64,000 nucleotides of DNA from Burkholderiaceae bacterium (lineage in GTDB: Bacteria; Pseudomonadota; Gammaproteobacteria; Burkholderiales; Burkholderiaceae), in the NCBI GenBank assembly GCA_021166835.1, contig JAJPEN010000047.1:62001-126000 (forward strand), in the 5' to 3' direction. The notes under the pieces were generated by a model, which saw nothing but the letters and a program-made list of their open reading frames with translations, was not told where the DNA came from and made no database searches. Below, piece by piece: positions 61,981 to 64,000 of this stretch; position 1 is the first letter of the stretch, and every line of letters begins with the position of its first letter. The translations under genes were made by a program, and so were the position numbers.

Positions 61981-64000
61981 TGGGCTATCGGATCGGCATC
62001 GACGTCGGCGGCACGTTCACCGACTACCTGCTTCTCGGCGCAACCGGCGAGACGCGCGCGCACAAGGTCCTGTCCACGCCCGACGACCCGTCGCGCGCCG
62101 TCCTGCAGGGCCTGGCCGAGCTGGCCGCAGCCGAGGGCCGCCGGCTCGATCGTTTCCTCGGCGAGGTCGACCTCGTCGTGCACGGAACGACGGTGACGAC
62201 GAACGCCGTGCTCACCGGGCGCACCGCGAAGACGGGCCTGCTGACGACCCGCGGCTTTCGTGACGCACTGCAGATGCGTCGCGGCATGCGCGAGGCGTTC
62301 TACGACAACAAGTTCACGGCGCCGACGCCGCTGGTGCCGCGCCGCCTGCGCCTGCCCGTGCGCGGGCGCATCGCCGTCGACGGCAGCGAAATCGAGCCGC
62401 TGTCGCTCGACGACGTCGAGCGCGCCATCGAACATTTCGCGGCGCAGCAGGTCGAGGCGGTGGCGATCTGCTTCCTGCACGCCTACGCCAACGCCGGGCA
62501 CGAGGAGGCGGCCGCGGAGTGCGTCGCCAGGCGCCTGCCCTCGGCCTACCTGTCGGTTTCCGCCCGCGTGCTGCCGCAGCTGCGCTTCTACGAGCGCACG
62601 AGCACGACGGTGCTCAACGCTGCGGTCGGGCCGATCCTGCGCCGCTACCTCGACAGCCTTCAGCGCCGGCTCGCCGATGCGGGCTTCGCCGGCGTGCTGC
62701 GCGTGATGCAGTCCAACGGAGGCGTCACTTCGGCGCAGGCGGTCACCGAGCTTGCCGCCTCCACGCTGCTGTCGGGCCCGGCCGCCGCTCCCACTGCCGG
62801 GCTCGCGGCGATCGAGCCGCACGGCGGCGACCGTTTCATCACGATCGACATGGGCGGCACGAGCTTCGATGCCGCGCTGGTGGTCGATGGCGCGCCTTCG
62901 ATCACGACGAGCGCGACGGTGAGCCGCTTCGCGCTCGCGCTGCCGTCGATGGACATCGCGACGATCGGCGCGGGCGGCGGCTCGATCGGGTGGATCGATC
63001 ACGGCCTGCTCCGCATGGGTCCGGCGAGCGCCGGCGCCGATCCGGGGCCCGCCTGCTACGGCCGCGGCGGCACGCAAGCCACCTGCAGCGACGCCAACCT
63101 GCTGCTCGGCTACCTGTCGCCGGACTTCTTCGCCGGAGGGCGCCTTCGACTCGACGCACGCGCCGCACGCGACGCGATCGAACGCGAGATCGCCCGGCCG
63201 CTCGGTATGGACGCGATACGAGCCGCAGCCGGGATGTACCACGTGATGAACGTGAACATGGCTTCGGCGATCCGCGAGATCTCGGTGCAGAAGGGCCGCG
63301 ATCCTCGCGAGTTCCCCCTCGTCTGCGCGGGCGGCGCCGGCGCGATCCACGCCGCGATGATCGCGCGCGAGCTGGGCATCGGTCGAATCCTGGTGCCGCG
63401 CGAGGCATCGATCTTCTGCGCTTCGGGGATGCTGCGCAGCGACCTGAAGCACGACTTCGTTCGCAGCCACGCGGTGCCGCTCGCCGACGAAACCGATCCG
63501 GCGCCGCTCGTCGCGCTGGTCGACGCGATGCTCGACGAGGCGGCGTCGGCGCTCTCGATCGAAGGCATCGCCGCCGAGCGGCGCCGCTTCGTGCTCTCGC
63601 TGGACCTGCGCTATCTCGGCCAGTATCACGAAGTGTCGGTAGTGATTCCGCTCGCGGCGGTTCGCGCGGGCGACTGGGCCGCGGTACGCGAAGCCTTCCA
63701 CGATCGACACGACCAACTCTATGGATACGCGCTTCGCGAGGAAGGCACGCAGGTCGAACTGGTCAGCCTGCGCCTGGCGGCGCTCGGCGAAACCGACAAG
63801 CCGCCGCAGCGGCACGAGACGCGCGACGGCGCGAGCGCGCAGCACGCGCTGAAGGGAACGCGCGAGGTCTGGCAGCCCGACCGGAGCGCATTCGCCGACA
63901 CGCCGGTCTACGACGGCGAGCGCCTGCGGTGCGGCAACCGCATCCATGGCCCGGCGATCGTCGAGAAGATCACGACGACGGTCTTCGTGCCCGGCGGCTT
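61981..64000 (+). CDS. Hydantoinase/oxoprolinase family protein, A subunit (3' end outside window)
   Basis: An open frame from ATG 61981 runs without a stop to the window edge, giving 673 visible residues. It shows the HyuA motifs YRIGIDVGGTFTDYLLL at the start, HGTTVTTNAVLTGRTAKTG, RVMQSNGGVTSAQA, TIDMGGTSFDA, GAGGGSIGWIDHG and GADPGPACYG. It is a diverged paralogue of the protein at 31558. The partner HyuB is probably just outside the window. It is transcribed away from a TetR gene with the paired boxes between them, suggesting separate, ligand-controlled expression. Confidence 0.88.

Noticed and set aside
61254..63947. An 897-residue minus-strand frame that ends in TetR
   Set aside because: Only the last 194 residues are TetR-like; the rest is the antisense of the second HyuA gene.

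Overview
This 64 kb window is dense, high-GC DNA (by eye well above 60 % G+C) with long same-strand gene runs, ATGA/GTGA start-stop overlaps and frequent GTG/TTG starts. Repeated branched-chain-type (Liv) ABC transporters, a Bug/TctC-type binding protein, HyuA/HyuB proteins, CaiB-type CoA transferase and a multi-subunit molybdenum hydroxylase together suggest the chromosome of a free-living betaproteobacterium, probably Burkholderiales-like. No 16S or other phylogenetic marker is present, so this is inference. I found no rRNA, tRNA, CRISPR array or insertion sequence.

Layout. (1) 1-5524: a 5'-truncated acetamidase/formamidase followed by a complete Liv-type ABC importer (G, F, H, M, binding protein), suggesting uptake and hydrolysis of an amide. 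(2) 5546-7845: an MFS exporter on the minus strand and a nitronate monooxygenase. (3) 7973-18983: a cell-surface glycan locus with a carbamoyltransferase, glycosyltransferases, a UDP-glucuronate decarboxylase-like enzyme, an amidohydrolase and a 1301-residue protein that joins a glycoside hydrolase, a glycosyltransferase and a UDP-galactopyranose-mutase-like FAD domain; a YihY membrane protein ends it. (4) 19088-21963: patatin, a frameshifted secreted protein and a DUF4256 protein. (5) about 22.0-27.9 kb: an accessory island of visibly lower GC carrying a restriction-modification pair, a short antitoxin-like ORF, a badly decayed C-terminus of a type III-like restriction enzyme, and an XRE/ImmA metallopeptidase overlapping an unknown partner.

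(6) 28075-44008: one apparent transcription unit of about 16 kb led by a GntR/FCD regulator. It encodes a thiolase, acyl-CoA ligase, HyuA, HyuB, acyl-CoA dehydrogenase, a split B12-dependent acyl-CoA mutase, a three-subunit molybdenum hydroxylase, a MoaD-like protein and a class III CoA transferase. The set reads as a pathway that activates an acid to its CoA ester, hydroxylates or dehydrogenates it, rearranges the carbon skeleton and cleaves it thiolytically. I do not recognise the whole pathway. (7) 44143-59191: an opine-dehydrogenase-like protein, 3-hydroxyacyl-CoA dehydrogenases, a dehydrogenase-hydratase fusion, a Bug binding protein, a zinc-less MDR oxidoreductase and two paralogous Liv transporters whose LivM and LivG are fused in one polypeptide; only the first has LivF. 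(8) 59240-64000: NnrS, XdhC (molybdenum-enzyme maturation), a TetR regulator and a divergent second HyuA that runs off the window.

The strongest new regulatory signal is a pair of GGTACC-type boxes with 20 bp between cores, found both upstream of the opine-dehydrogenase operon (44057-44085) and between tetR and the second hyuA (61926-61954). It suggests that the TetR protein co-regulates the two loci and ties regions 7 and 8 into one regulon.
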